A stretch of 64,000 nt of DNA, from the NCBI GenBank assembly GCA_026225945.1, contig JAMJFZ010003163.1:17482501-17546500 (forward strand), given 5' to 3'. The notes under the pieces are model-generated. The model searched no databases. It was not told the DNA's origin and saw nothing but the letters and a program-made list of their open reading frames with translations. Made by a program: the position numbers and the translations under genes. Position 1 is the stretch's first letter; each line of letters opens with the position of its first letter. The DNA comes from Cricetomys ansorgei (taxonomy: Eukaryota > Chordata > Mammalia > Rodentia > Nesomyidae). Positions 1 through 10,606 of this stretch are shown here, in pieces.

Positions 1-330
1 CCCCACTTTCCTCACTTACAGACAGAAAGCAAGGGCAAGCAAGTATTCCCATGCAGATTAAACAAGACCACACCTATAAAGGGCTTGAAGTGCAGGAACA
101 GCCAGCAGATATTATCAGGATTTACATTTGAAGAAATAACCCACTAGGTGTCTCAGGTCTCTAGAAAGATCCTTCACTATGAACACTAATGTGTTTTTAC
201 CGGTCCCAGCCTGTCTCAGCACAGGAAGCTCTCCCTGATGTTCCTCTCTTAGGCTCCTGCCTGGACAGTCATCAAGACTCTGAGATCTCAAATGTCTGAC
301 CTTGCATCTAACCACTCAGCATTTGCACCT
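1..330. other. No recognised feature
   Basis: Single-copy-looking DNA leading into the CA-rich tract. The longest open frame is 66 codons and matches nothing I know. No SINE, LTR or splice-bounded exon is evident. Confidence 0.4.
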
Positions 331-337
331 GTGTGCA

Positions 338-379
<42 letters not shown>

Positions 380-890
380 TGCATGCACACACATGTACAC
401 ATACATGCACACACATATGCAGACACACTTGCACACATGCACACACACAAACGTACACACACATGCACATACATGTGCACACACACATGCACACACACAC
501 ACATGCCCCACACAAGCACATGCACACATGTATTCACACATACACACATGCATACACACTTGCACACACACACACACGCATATGCACACACACATGCATA
601 CATACACATGCACACACACAAATGTACACACACATGCACATACATGCGCACACACACATGTGTACACACACATGCCCACACACACATTCACACATACATA
701 CATGCACACACACACACACGCACGTGCACACACACATGCATACACACAAATGTACACACACATTCACACATACATACATGCACACACACACATATGCACG
801 TGCACACACACATGCATACACACACATGCACACACACGCATTCACACATACATACATGCACACACACACACACTCACGAGCAAACACATA
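331..890. repeat. Complex CA-rich tandem array with higher-order unit
   Basis: About 560 bp of alternating purine-pyrimidine DNA made of CA runs broken by ATGC, ATGT, ACGT and ATAC steps. The phrase attcacacata recurs at about 686, 762 and 840, each time followed by similar CA/atgcac text, so a unit of 76-78 bp is repeated about three times on top of the dinucleotide pattern; a looser copy starts near 532. Open frames on both strands encode His-Thr or Cys-Val runs and are artefacts. Alternating purine-pyrimidine tracts can adopt Z-DNA; that is known chemistry, not shown here. Confidence 0.95.
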
Positions 891-1494
891 CTTAAACGTA
901 TGTGTGTAACAAACAAGGACTTCAGTGACTAAAAGCTGATTGTCAAACTATGCCAGAGCTGAATATGCCAGAGCTGAAGCAGTGTTCTGGGTGTGGAGCG
1001 GGATGGCGTTCAAGAGGACGGTTTATGTTTGGTATTTGAGAGGCATCGAGAAGGCTGGTCACCTCGTCTTGTTGTGTGAACTTGCCCCAGTTGCTTTGCC
1101 TCCCTGTGATGTCTGGATCTTCTGGAGTCTGGATCACAGATGGTGTGTAAACAAGTAATTCCCAGGGAGTAGGAGCTTCGAGACCCATTATGAGCCTGGA
1201 GCTTAAGTTTTAGTGTGCCTAGCCACTCAGCTTCTTGAGAATTCATGATTTTAGTAAACAAAACTTTGCTGGTCTGTGCTGTGTGGCTGCTGGGCAGTGG
1301 GCAGTGGGCCCCATCTCAGACCTCCTGGGTACGCACAGTAGGGGTGGCAGGCTCTCTCCTGAGAACTGAAACAGCACCGGATGTTTCCCTGTTAACAGCC
1401 CAATCTTTGAATGTCTGAGCTGCACCCTTTTCTTTTTAAATGTAGTATCTGGTGCATATATATATATCAAACACCCCAAGACTGACCATTCAAC
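891..1494. other. Unannotated intergenic stretch
   Basis: No recognisable repeat family or coding exon. A short direct repeat, tatgccagagctgaa, occurs twice in tandem around 950-980. The open frames of 72 to 86 codons overlap each other on both strands and have no recognisable domain. Confidence 0.4.
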
Positions 1495-1740
1495 ACCCAA
1501 CAAAGGTCAGAGCACAACCTGGCGATGATATATATGCCCTACCCTACACAACTTATCTCTTCCCACAGAAAGCCACTATCTTGAAGATCACATCTATAGT
1601 TTTCCTTCAGATAGTCTATATCCTCATGGAATTGATTGCTTAGTTTTGCTTGTTCTGTACTGGATGGAGATGGTATCGTACAGTATCAGTCTTCTGGGCT
1701 GCTTCATAATTCCTTGTCTTTCTAAGTATTCTGTTTGTGT
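1495..1740 (-). mobile_element. Possible ancient L1M-type LINE fragment, antisense
   Basis: The text tttgcttgttctgtactgg and the following tcgtacagtatcag resemble the antisense of old mammalian L1M 3' regions, which carry a cct-gttct block and an atggaatcatacaatatg block. The match is weak and divergent, as expected for a pre-rodent insertion. It could also be chance similarity. Confidence 0.35.
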
Positions 1741-2144
1741 CTCCTTCTGCCATCGAGTTTCAACCACTTATAGTTCGTGATCTTTAGAAAACACCAGACC
1801 ATGACTTTCTCTGGCAGAAATACCTCACTATCCCCGCCCTCTTGGATCTGGAGGAAGTTCTGAATCCACACCTTCCTTTACAGGGCTCTCTGTGCCTCCT
1901 GTAGATATGTGCTGTTTTCAGGCAACTGTATTCTATGGGATCTGCCTTCTCTATGGCAGCCTTAGCCCATTGATGCTTGTGACCTTGGAGCACATGGCTT
2001 CCTAGCTTCCTGGTCCCCATCTTCTGTTCCTTTCTGCCCTTAGTAATTTAGAGCCTTCCATCCACCTGTCCAGTTCCTTCCTTTCTCCTCACACTTGTCC
2101 TGTGTCCCAGCTACTCAACCTTTTCTTCTAAGCTCCTCCCTGTT
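1741..2144. other. Unannotated intergenic stretch
   Basis: Nothing recognisable. An antisense open frame of 78 codons has no known domain. Confidence 0.4.
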
Positions 2145-2216
2145 TTGTGTGTACGGTGCTGGGGCTTTGCATGTGTTGGGCAAGTGCTCAACCATTGAGC
2201 TGTACCCACAGCCCTT
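2145..2216 (-). mobile_element. ID/B4-type SINE fragment, antisense
   Basis: Reverse complement of the ID-type tRNA-Ala-derived sequence: agctcaatggttgagcactt followed by gcccaacacatgcaaagcccc on the minus strand, with A-box-like and B-box-like parts. It is short and could be the ID half of a decayed B4 element. Confidence 0.6.
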
Positions 2217-3358
2217 TAGTTCCTCTTCTGTGCCCACCTCAGTGCTAGGCTCTAGAATGTCACTATTCCTGAGCTGATCGTACATCCCATCTGCCTGTGT
2301 ATCCACATATGTTCTCCTAGAGCAAACAGCCCACTGAAATTTCTCCTTCCCTTTTTATTCTCTCCATTGTGGTTGAACAGAGGATGTCAGAGCTGTTTAG
2401 TTACTGCTTGTTTTCCTTCCGGAAATTTGGTGACAGCAAATGTTATATGTTTCCCTCCAATCTGGAACAGTAGTTGGCAAAAAAGTAGGTGCTCAGAAAA
2501 CATTTGTGGACTGAATAAATGAAATTAGAAGTAAGTTTGTTAACAGGGGTCTGGCTAGAAACAGATTACAGACTGTTCCTTTACCTCATCCTTGCTATCA
2601 GCAGCAAGTCCTTTAACTCCCTCCTGTCTTGTCCTAAAGATCCCCAACATTCCCAAGTCCCATCTCTGAAAACTAGACACTGTCTAACTCTGAGTCCTCC
2701 CCACAGAAGGCTCATGTAGTTTAAATGATGTTGCAGGGGACTCTTAGCTCTGAAAACCTTCAACTTGGCCTGCCTTCCAGGCCCATGCCTGGAACGGGTG
2801 TCCTTTTCTCCAAGTTACTAAATCTGTCTGTATATTGACTGGCACTGCTCATTCCTGGGGAAAGGACAGAATGTGTGGATGTGAGTGTGCTCAGGGTTAA
2901 TTTGACAGGAGCCTCAGGTAGATCTGAGACCTTTTTACTTTGGCCCATACAGTCCCTATGATTTTCAAGAAATGGATTTGGGTAAGGACTTGCTATTATG
3001 AGTAATTAACATTTGGAGAAGGCTAAGGAAATCTGTCTGCTTCTGTCTTCCATTCTTTCCGGCTCTGGGAACTTCATACTTCCATCAAGGTTATACACTT
3101 GGTAAGAGAAGTGATAAAATCAATGCCTATAATTAGCCTGCCACCATTCTGAAAGGGGTGGATGTGTTTGCATTGCTGGCATATCTAGGCATAGCTTTCA
3201 GTTTTGCCCACATTTCCTCTCAATGCTTCACATTCGGGTTAGCACTTCTGCTGGTATTTGGAGGAAGGAAGAGTGTCACACTTCTCTTCCTTGTGTGCTA
3301 TTCCTGTCGGCACAGCAGAGCTGACTGTCACTGCTGCTCACACTTGCTCAAGATATTA
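2217..3358. other. Unannotated stretch with a small MIR/L2-like end
   Basis: Mostly single-copy-looking. Around 2468-2524 the text gtaggtgctcagaaaacatt followed by tgaataaatg resembles the common 3' end of MIR/L2-type repeats. No coding exon is evident; the 74-codon frame at 3158-3382 has no recognisable domain. Confidence 0.35.
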
Positions 3359-3692
3359 TGTGAGGACCAAGGGCCCTCCTAGTGGTGGGTGGCACTGACT
3401 GGGAAGCAGCTCTCCACTTCCCAGTAAAGTCCTTGCTTTCCCAGAAGCCCCTTGTTTCCCTGCAAGATTTAATGAGCCAATCCAGTATTCAGGTCCTGAC
3501 CAATCAGAGAGGTCCCCTAGCCACTGCCTGTTTCCTTTAAAAGGCCCACATGACTGCATTTGGTGGTCGCCATTTTGAAAAGTGGCTGACCCCTGAATGC
3601 TGGTTTGCTCTGCAGAATAAAGCGTTCTTGCTTTTTGTGTATGTGGTCACGTGGTCTCAGTGGTCTTAGTAGGGTGATTCTTGGACCCAACA
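3359..3692 (+). mobile_element. Solo retroviral-type LTR, sense
   Basis: Begins TGTGAGGACC and ends in ACA. It contains a CCAAT-type motif (ctgaccaatcag), a TATA-like tttaaaagg and a polyadenylation signal in ctgcagaataaagcg, in the order expected of an LTR. It aligns across its length with the antisense LTR at 4957-5320, which shares the segments tttaatgagccaatcca, gaccaatcagagag and ctgcagaataaag. The flanking 4-mers are atta and gtta, a one-mismatch target duplication, which would fit an ERV1-class element. No internal region follows, so I call it a solo LTR. Confidence 0.75.
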
Positions 3693-3947
3693 GTTAGAAC
3701 CAGAGTGAGTCCAGACTTCAACCTGTCCTGTATTCTCACTTACACAGATAAAGAAAATGAGACTCCCCAAAAAGATAAACTGAGGAGGTTTGTTCTTATT
3801 GTTTACTTGAGGTTAAACTGGACTTTCACTTTCCTCTTATTACCTCCCCAATACTGAGATTAAAGGCATATGCCCCCCACCTGGCTGAATTAGCTTTGTT
3901 TTTAAAGCAGGTGATTCATACCTTGTAGATAGAGATAGATGACCTTT
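3693..3947. other. Spacer with short B1 relic; carries the left ORR1 target copy
   Basis: At 3838-3895 the text tgagattaaaggcatatgcc matches the 5' end of a B1 SINE in antisense, truncated. The last five bases (3943-3947, ccttt) are the left target-site copy for the retrotransposon that follows. Confidence 0.55.
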
Positions 3948-4317
3948 TGTGGTGTTTGAATGAGAATGGCTCCCTTAGGCTTATAGATGTGAATACTTGG
4001 TCACCAGGGGGTGGCTCTATTTGAAAGAATTAGGAGGTGTGGCCTTGTTGGAGGAAGTATGTCACTGTGGGTGGGGTTTGAAGTTTCAAAAATTCCATTC
4101 CAACCCTAGAGTCTCTCTCTGCCTGCTACCTGCAGATTCAAATGTAGAACTCTCAGCTACTTCTCCAGCACCATGTCTGTGTGTGCCACAATGCTTCCTA
4201 CTGGGATAATGGACTGAACTTCTGAAACTGTAAGCAAGTCCCAGTTAAAAGCTTTCTTTTATAAGAGTTGCTATGGTCATGATGTCTCCTCACAACAATA
4301 GAACAGAGACCAAGGCA
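3948..4317 (+). repeat. 5' LTR of ORR1-type element
   Basis: Starts TGTGGTGTTTGAATGAGAAT and ends in GGCA. It carries the ORR1/MT hallmark ggaggtgtggccttgttgg and the terminal gtcatgatgtctcctcacaa block. It pairs with the 3' LTR at 5997-6365 with many point differences, so the insertion is not recent. A 70-codon frame inside is incidental. Confidence 0.88.
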
Positions 4318-4322
4318 GAAGT

Positions 4323-4338
4323 TGGTACCAGGAGTGAG
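4323..4338 (+). other. Primer-binding site, tRNA-Leu(UAA) type
   Basis: The sequence tggtaccaggagtgag lies 5 bases after the 5' LTR. Its complement matches the 3' end of mammalian tRNA-Leu(UAA) including CCA, except for one base near the distal end. This is the primer expected for the MaLR/ERVL group and fixes the element's orientation. Confidence 0.82.
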
Positions 4339-4956
4339 ATGTTGCTGTGAGAGGCCTGGTCATGCTGCTTATTGGCAGAATGTGGACTCTGGATTAGGGA
4401 AGCAGTTGAATGTGTTAAGTGGAACTGAATGAGCCATACTATCAGAAGCATGGTAGATAGTGCTGAGAGTGATTTGCACTGAGGGGGCTCAATTCAAGAA
4501 GTTTCAGAGGGGAAGAATGCTAGTAAGTGGCCTAGAGACCATCCTTGTGATATTTTGGCAAAGAATATGGCTGCTTTTGTCCTTGTCCAAAAAAAATCTG
4601 CGTAAAACTAACTTGAAGAGTTTTGGATTAATGGTGTTGGCAGAGGAGATTTCAAGACAATCTAGTATTAACTCTATCATATGATTATTAGTGGCCACTC
4701 TTTTGCAGATCTATAATGAAAAGGAACACAGGAGCAAGGAAAAATACAAAATGTACAGTTTGAGGAGAAAAGGAGAACCAGGAAGTGTAAAGGAGCTAAG
4801 TGCAGTGCTCAAGGAAATAAGAAGTTTAATGAAAAGCCTGATGCTAAATGAAATAAAGGAAGAGGTGGCCTCAGAGCAAGAATGCAGCCAGCTCAGCTTT
4901 CCAACTTGTGAAAAGGAATTAAAGAAAGCTTAAGCAGTTAAGGAAACCATCAACAA

Positions 4957-5320
4957 CTGTTTTGCCCAGTTTTTGAAGTCCCCCTTCTCCTCAAGAACCA
5001 CCAAGAGACCACCAGTTCTGATACAAAAGCAAGGAGCCTTTATTCTGCAGTGCAAACCAGTGCATTGGGATCTGGCACCACCACAAAAGATGGCCGACTT
5101 GCAAAGCTTCCTGCAAGGGTTTTTAAAGGGAGCAGGGGATCTCTCTGATTGGTCAGAACCCAGGCATTGGATTGGCTCATTAAATGTTACGTGGCAACAA
5201 GGATTTCTGGGAAAGTGAGTACTCTCCATTGAACAGAGAGGTTTATGGGAAAGTAAGTACTTGACATTAAACTGAGGAGAGGTTAGTGCCTTTACCACTA
5301 GGGGCGCTGGGCTTTTCACA
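4957..5320 (-). mobile_element. Antisense LTR inserted into the ORR1 interior
   Basis: On the minus strand it runs from TGTGAAAAGC to CAAAACAG with CCAAT (ctgaccaatcag), TATA-like (ctttaaaaac) and ctgcagaataaagg signals. The 4-mer acaa flanks it at 4953-4956 and 5321-5324; removing the LTR and one copy restores continuous ORR1 interior. The inferred end in CAG rather than CA may reflect mutation. It is the same family as the sense LTR at 3359-3692, with no internal region, so it is a solo LTR. Confidence 0.8.
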
Positions 5321-5996
5321 ACAAAAGCTGATGAAAATGTATTTGAATGAGGAGGCCAAATTCCAGTCCCAGCAAAGGTACAAGGACTGTGCTGTGGAAT
5401 CTTCCTCTGTGGCTAAGGAAAGATGCTGAGGCCCGTCCTGTGTCAGAGGTGTTCCTGCATGGAGGACTAGAGAGGCCATTGTGTGAAGCTGTGAAGATAA
5501 CGCCTGGATTGTGTTGGAGACTCCAAGGTGTTGGAGATGACAGAGCCATGGGATATTTGCTGAGGAAAGCTGCAGATCAGGTGTGGAACCAGCCCAAGAG
5601 AGAGAAGTGGGTTACAGTCAACAAAGCAGAAAGGAGTTGAGATCTGTAGAGTGCTTTGACATCAGACATGGAGATGCAGAGTTTGGAGTTTCTCCTGCTG
5701 GCTTTTGGTCTTGCTATGGTCCAGCATTTCCTCCCTACGCTCTCTTTCCTCCCTTTTGAAATGGTAATGTATAACCCCTGCCATTGTATGTTGGAAGTAT
5801 CTGCTCTGCTTTCTTATTTGGATTTTACAGAGGTTGCAGTTAAGAGATTGCCTCAAGTCTCAGAAGAGACTTGAACTTTGGACTTTTAAAATCCTGTTGA
5901 GACTGTGTTAGACTATGAAGTTGGACTTTTGAAGTTGGACTTAATGCATTTGGCATTATGATAAGGCTATAAACCCATGGGGTGTAGGGAGTGGAA

Positions 5997-6365
5997 TGTG
6001 GCAGTTTGGATGAGAATGCCCTCCATAAGCTCATAGATTTGAATACTTGGTCACCAGGGGGGTGGTGCTATTTGAAAGGATTAGGAGATGTGGCCTTGTT
6101 GGAGGAAGTATGTCACTGAGGGTGGGCTTTGAGGTTTCAAAGAACCCATTCCAAGCCCAGAGTCTCTCTCTTCCTGCTGCCTGCAGATCCAAATGTAGAA
6201 TTCTCAGCTACTTCTCCCGCACCATGTCTGCCTGCGAACTGCCATGTTCCCTACCAGGATAATGGACTGAACCTCTGAAACTGTAAGCAAGCCACAATTA
6301 AATGCTTTCTGAGAGTTACCATGATCATGATGCTTCTTCACAGCAATAGAACAGTGACTGAGACA
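5997..6365 (+). repeat. 3' LTR of ORR1-type element
   Basis: Starts TGTGGCAGTTTGGATGAGAA and ends GAGACA. It is preceded by a purine-rich tract (5984-5996, gtagggagtggaa) that would prime plus-strand synthesis, and followed by the right target copy ccttt. It lacks a few bases found in the 5' LTR near the agctttcttttataagag block. Confidence 0.88.
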
Positions 6366-6370
6366 CCTTT

Positions 6371-8178
6371 AAATCCCATATCCCAATTTATGGATTATAG
6401 AACAACATATCTGAAGCATTTTCAACATCTGTGGGATATGGGCTCAAGGTAGTATTGACCCTATTTCATTCTAGTAAGGCAAATGGAGATTCACAAATGG
6501 AGGCTCCAGTTTAAGCACAATAAGCACCTAGTGCCAATACTTCATTGTGTCAGAGATGTACAGTCAAGCTTCTGAAAACTGAGAGAGAGAGAGGAGAGAA
6601 AGAGGAGAGGGGGGTGAGGGGAGAGAAATGCCTGGGCAAGCATGTCGCATTGCCACAGCTTGCCTCTGACCTTCCAAAGTTTCTGAATTATAAATTAAAA
6701 GGAAGACATGGTAGACAGCAAGTCTGATCTTGTCTCATCGATGAATCCAGGCTGTGACTGCTGCAAATTAGAGGGACAGTATGATCAATAACCCCGGGAC
6801 TATATTGAGTGCAGGTCGCTTCAAATATAAGTCTGTGCAGGACTTTAGACCTCTCCTTACTCCCCTGCCCCCGCTACTTACTTTGCTCCCTTCTTGTTTC
6901 TTCTCTCTTTCCTTCCTTTCATTTTCCTCTGTCCTTCCTTGCTCTACTCTCCCACGTCTCTCTTTTATATCTTTCCCTTTTCTTGCTGATGCATCCTGTG
7001 TTGGCCATCCTTGCCTTTGGCTCCCAGGCCAGAGCTTCATGCTTTGTTAATGAGCACAGGCCCAGTCTGTAGGTTCCTAAACAGGAGTAGTTGTGATCCA
7101 CTGCACTACAGGATTGGAAACTGTGCTTGCTGTTAATATAGGTCATGTTCTTAACGCATATACATAACTTAAGGCTAAGACTTACAGACCTGACCAACAC
7201 ATTGGACTCAGGCTGAGCTGGGTTCAACTGACTATACATCCTGCCTCTCTTTTTGTGTGACCTGAGCAGCAACTGAGCACTCCTGACTCTTGCCCCCCAC
7301 CCAACACACACACAGTATAGCTGTGCAAAGGTCTTCTCAAAGTTGTGTGAGGACCCAAGGACAATGCGTGGCATTTAAACAACAGTCCAGGCTAGCTCTG
7401 TGATTGGGCAGGGGCTTAGGAATGGGAGGCAGAGAAGTGCAGAAGGCACGGGGTCACAGGGTAGAGTCACACATACTTCTTCTGATAACCTGGTCAAAGC
7501 ATGACATGCTTTCCAGGGGAAAGTACAAGCACATGTGACTCATGAAATACTAAGTATAATTTCAGCACTCCCCTTGAAGGCATCTGTGAACCCTAGTCTC
7601 TGAACAAAAATTTTAATACCTAAATACAGTCCGCATTTGTGGTAAAATGTGTAAACAAGACAGAAAAACACAAACATTGACACAGCAAGTACAAGTCTCC
7701 CAGACACCTCTGTGAACACCTACTGAGCGAAAGAAACATTCGTGTAAGAACAGAACTAAACGTACTTTAAAAAGTTGTATTTAATTATGTATGAACCCAG
7801 CCTAAGGAAAAGAACTGATAAGATCTTAAATTCCTCAATTCCAAGTAAATACTTTTTCAGTGACAAATACTGTTTTCGAGGCGTCCTGTATTGTCAAGAG
7901 AATACCCTAGAAAAACTTTGAAGATTAGTTGCATTCGTCTGTTAGCTTGATTGGAGTGTGCTGACTGTCCCCGCACGGCAGGCCCGCCCTTGCTTATCAT
8001 TTTCTCTCCTTTCTCTCCTCACCTCCCAATTTTGCCGGTTAAACTATTTTCAGCTCATCAGAATGTTACATGTTTTTATTCCCCACTGCAACCCAAACCC
8101 TCAATAATTTATTCTTTGTTAGTGAATTCTTGTCCATGCTCCCTTTGTAGCATTTGCTATGATTTCTAGGTCAGTTTT
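6371..8178. other. Intergenic stretch with purine and pyrimidine tracts
   Basis: Holds an 11-bp inverted repeat (cccatatccca at 6375-6385, tgggatatggg at 6432-6442), a GA-rich run at 6580-6628 and a pyrimidine-rich strand at about 6840-6990. The 151-codon antisense frame at 6919-7374 and the smaller frames overlapping the pyrimidine tract reflect composition. No repeat family is recognised from 7000 to 8178. Confidence 0.45.
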
Positions 8179-8275
8179 GGAGAGGAGAGGAGAGGACAGG
8201 AGAGGACAGGAGGGGACAGGAGAGGACAGGAGAGGACAGGAGGGAACAGGAGGGGACAGGAGGGGAGAGAGGACA
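8179..8275. repeat. Purine-only minisatellite, unit about 10 bp
   Basis: Roughly nine copies of a ggagaggaca-type decamer with g/a variants, giving about 97 bases of almost pure purine on the plus strand. It produces the Arg-Gly-Glu-Asp-rich frame at 8159-8521, which is an artefact. Homopurine mirror tracts can form triplex DNA; that is inference here. Confidence 0.9.
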
Positions 8276-8499
8276 GTAGGTGGGGCTATACCTAACAATG
8301 ACATTATTTTCAAATGGTCCAGGGAATATAAAATGCTAAAACAGACATTCAGGTCAATGGATACAAGGATAGGATGGGATCTGGTCAAATCTTCTGAGGG
8401 AAGGAAGCGTGCCACATGCCTGGTGGCGCCTGAGGACGTGGCAAGGTGGCGTCAGGTCTTGGCAAATGCCACTGGCTGCCCATTTCCCAGTTTATCTAA

Positions 8500-8713
8500 T
8501 GGTGGTTCTCAACCTTCCTAATGCTGCCACCCTTTAATACAGTTCCTCATGTTGTGACCCAACCATAAAATTACTTTTGTTGCTGCTCCATAACTATAAT
8601 TTTGCTACTATTATGAAACATAGTGTAAATACATGATACACAGATAGTCTTAGGCAACCCCTGTGAAAGGGTCATTCAACCCCCAAAGGAGATGCACCCT
8701 CAGGTTGCTGGTC
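8500..8713 (+). mobile_element. URR1-like hAT DNA transposon copy
   Basis: Starts with the ggttctcaaccttcctaatg block and carries ccctttaatacagttcctca, a cataaaattacttttgttgc block and gtgaaagggtcattcaaccc, all hallmarks of the rodent-specific URR1 non-autonomous element. The terminal inverted repeat is decayed: the left end reads ggttctcaacc, the right end caggttgctg instead of caggttgagaac. No 8-bp duplication is clear. Confidence 0.88.
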
Positions 8714-9374
8714 TATAGACTTCATCCTCTTGCCTGCTCCTCAAAGTCTCTTGGAAGGGACCAAGTCAAACAGCCCCTTTGGTACTGGATTTGGGTTCCT
8801 CCCTAGGCTCCCATGGGTTGACATTTTCTGCTCATTTAGTGGTGATGGTCAGGGGTGTGGGAGGGACATGGGATATCTCTTTTTCTACAGATGTCAATAA
8901 AAAATAGTTTAAACAGGCAGTGAGCCTACCTAAGCCTCTGCCACATAGATGTTGAATTAGTGTTTAGTCAAAATGCAAGCTGAAGTGATTGTCAATAGTA
9001 TTGGTATCCATATTTGGCCAGCCAGTCCTTGAGGTGTCATATATAGTGATATCAGTTCCTTTTCAGTTTGTAGTGGGGAAAGAAGGAAGAGGAGCCATGT
9101 GGGGAGGGAGACAGTGGAGGCGGATAATGGAGCCCCTTTACTGCAAGGTACTGTTTGTCTTCGGCAGGAAGGGGAAAGAGAAGCAGCCTGAGGTGTTTCT
9201 TGACTCAGGTGCAGAATCAGTGCACAAAGTGCATGATCTATAAAGGCTGTTAAGAAAGAGCCCAATATCCAGGAGAGCCACAAATTGAGGTTTCCCTCTA
9301 ATAAGGACTGTCTCCGTAGAAGCAAGCATGGCTGAGGTTGGCCTGGAGTGGGGAGGAGCTGGGCTTCTAGAAAC
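8714..9374. other. Unannotated intergenic stretch
   Basis: No repeat recognised. The antisense frame at 8957-9325 (122 codons) is Leu/Ser-rich without a known domain and overlaps frames on the other strand. Confidence 0.4.
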
Positions 9375-9512
9375 CACTGAAACCAGTGCTCTCAGTCCTA
9401 GCTGCACTTCAGAATCCCTCAAAGTGCTTTAACAGCACCATCCTGGCTCCATCCTAGGAGATGTATGTCTGAGGTAAAGCACAGTCTTACTTCAGCATTC
9501 TCAGGGTAGAGA
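9375..9512 (+). mobile_element. MER5-like hAT-Charlie relic
   Basis: The text gctgcacttcagaatccctc, then ggctccatcctaggagat and a later agcattctcag follow the order of MER5A (tgcatcagaatcacctgg, ggccccaccc, gatgctgatgctg). Divergent, as expected of a pre-rodent element. Confidence 0.5.
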
Positions 9513-9950
9513 TGAGGCAAGGGCAGCCCAGAGGGGAGACAGCCCTTGCCCGTTACACCCAGGGCCGGCTCTCTGTCCACACAGAGCAAAACCAAAGTGC
9601 TCTAACTCCTGTCTCTACTTTCTTGAATGCTTTGTGCGCAGTGGTAAGCAATCTGTTGGTAGCAGAACTCAGCTCTCAGCCTCCAAGAGAACTCAGACAT
9701 GAACTTGTCTGCTGTGCAGAAGAGATTTGATGGTGTTAATTTCTATCCAACATTTCACTGAGAAATGAACATGTCCTCTCCATAGGAGAAGTAGCTGGGA
9801 AACTGGCAGTTGGACAGATTCTCTTTGGGTACCTGAAGTTCTGTGTAAGGCAGACGGGTTCATCCAACAGATCTTTTGAAGTCTGAACGCTGTGAGATGA
9901 GCAGTCCCTACACACTAACGCATCTGGTATGCTTTTAAAATTAGATGCTC

Positions 9951-10062
9951 GCTGGGATGGTGGTCCATGCCTATAACTACCATTTAGTAGGCTATGTCAG
10001 GAGCATCATGAATTCAAGGTCATAATGGACTCTGTGGTAGAAACCTATCTCAGCTAAACAAA
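9951..10062 (+). mobile_element. Diverged B1/PB1-type 7SL SINE
   Basis: gctgggatggtggtccatgc, the ctataact block, aattcaaggtcataatgg and cctatctcagc follow the B1/B4 left-monomer order. Diverged, with an irregular middle. Confidence 0.55.
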
Positions 10063-10483
10063 ATCACCCAGCAAAAGCCAGTGTGTGGGAAATACGTGCC
10101 TTCCTGTGTCGGGAAGCTTTGGTAGCTTCATGCTTCTGTAGTCAAGATTTCTACATTAGCATTTTCCAGCTTGCCTTCTTCTGATGTCCTTTTCACTATT
10201 TGAGTCATGTCTTAATGAGTTCAATGTATATTTAGTGGATTTGTTTGTTTTGGTATAAGCTAACACATAGTTTGCAAATAAATGATAAATGATTCACTGG
10301 AGTTTAAGCTGATCTTGATCTGGATTCCAAGACAATCGAGCTCTGCTCAACAGCATACCATTCACTGGGATGTTAATGTGAATTTTCACTTCTCTTATTG
10401 CTCCTTAAGTAGCTATTCCAAACTAGGAGCTATGCCCTTCAGAGAAGACCTTAAACTCTAGGCTCTCCACTAAAAACTTTTTC
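10063..10483. other. Unannotated stretch
   Basis: No repeat or exon recognised; moderately AT-rich. Confidence 0.35.
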
Positions 10484-10606
10484 TTTCCTTTCCTTTCCTT
10501 TCCTTTCCTTTCCTTTCCTTTCCTTTCCTTTCCTTTCCTTTCCTTTCCTTTCTCGCCTTTCTTTTCTTTTCTTTCTTTTTTTTTTTTTACTTTTTCTTTT
10601 TTTGGT
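10484..10606. repeat. (TTTCC)n microsatellite and T-rich B1 tail
   Basis: Thirteen uninterrupted TTTCC units at 10484-10548, then a ctttt/T-rich stretch that joins the antisense B1 at 10607. The T-rich part is the B1 A-tail read from the other strand, so the pentamer array probably grew from that tail. Confidence 0.92.

Larger units (their letters stand above)
3948..6365 (+). mobile_element. Complete non-autonomous ORR1-type MaLR retrotransposon
   Basis: Two direct LTRs of about 370 bp flank a 1.7-kb internal region. The element is bounded by a perfect 5-bp duplication, ccttt at 3943-3947 and 6366-6370, the length expected for ERVL/MaLR integration. A primer-binding site follows the 5' LTR and a purine-rich tract precedes the 3' LTR. 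The internal sequence resembles the non-coding ORR1 interior (segments such as gaagtttcagaggggaagaa and gatatggagatgcagagttt type text) and has no retroviral gene. It is interrupted by a later antisense LTR at 4957-5320. MaLRs were mobilised in trans by related ERVL machinery; that is family knowledge. Confidence 0.9.

Noticed and set aside
331..890. CRISPR-like spaced repeats
   Set aside because: The regular recurrence comes from a eukaryotic tandem array without unique spacers; the genome is mammalian.
288..932. Long overlapping frames rich in His-Thr or Cys-Val on both strands
   Set aside because: They are translations of the CA-rich tract, open in all frames because the repeat lacks stop codons.
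4691..4933. 80-codon Lys/Glu-rich frame that could look like a coiled-coil protein
   Set aside because: It lies inside the ORR1 interior, which is non-coding in this family, and the composition follows the A/G-rich interior.
6375..6442. 11-bp inverted repeat cccatatccca / tgggatatggg
   Set aside because: Short, 46 bp apart and with no other supporting context; recorded in the region entry only.
8159..8521. 120-codon frame with Gly-Glu-Asp-Arg repeats
   Set aside because: It reads through the purine minisatellite and into the URR1 copy; no domain.
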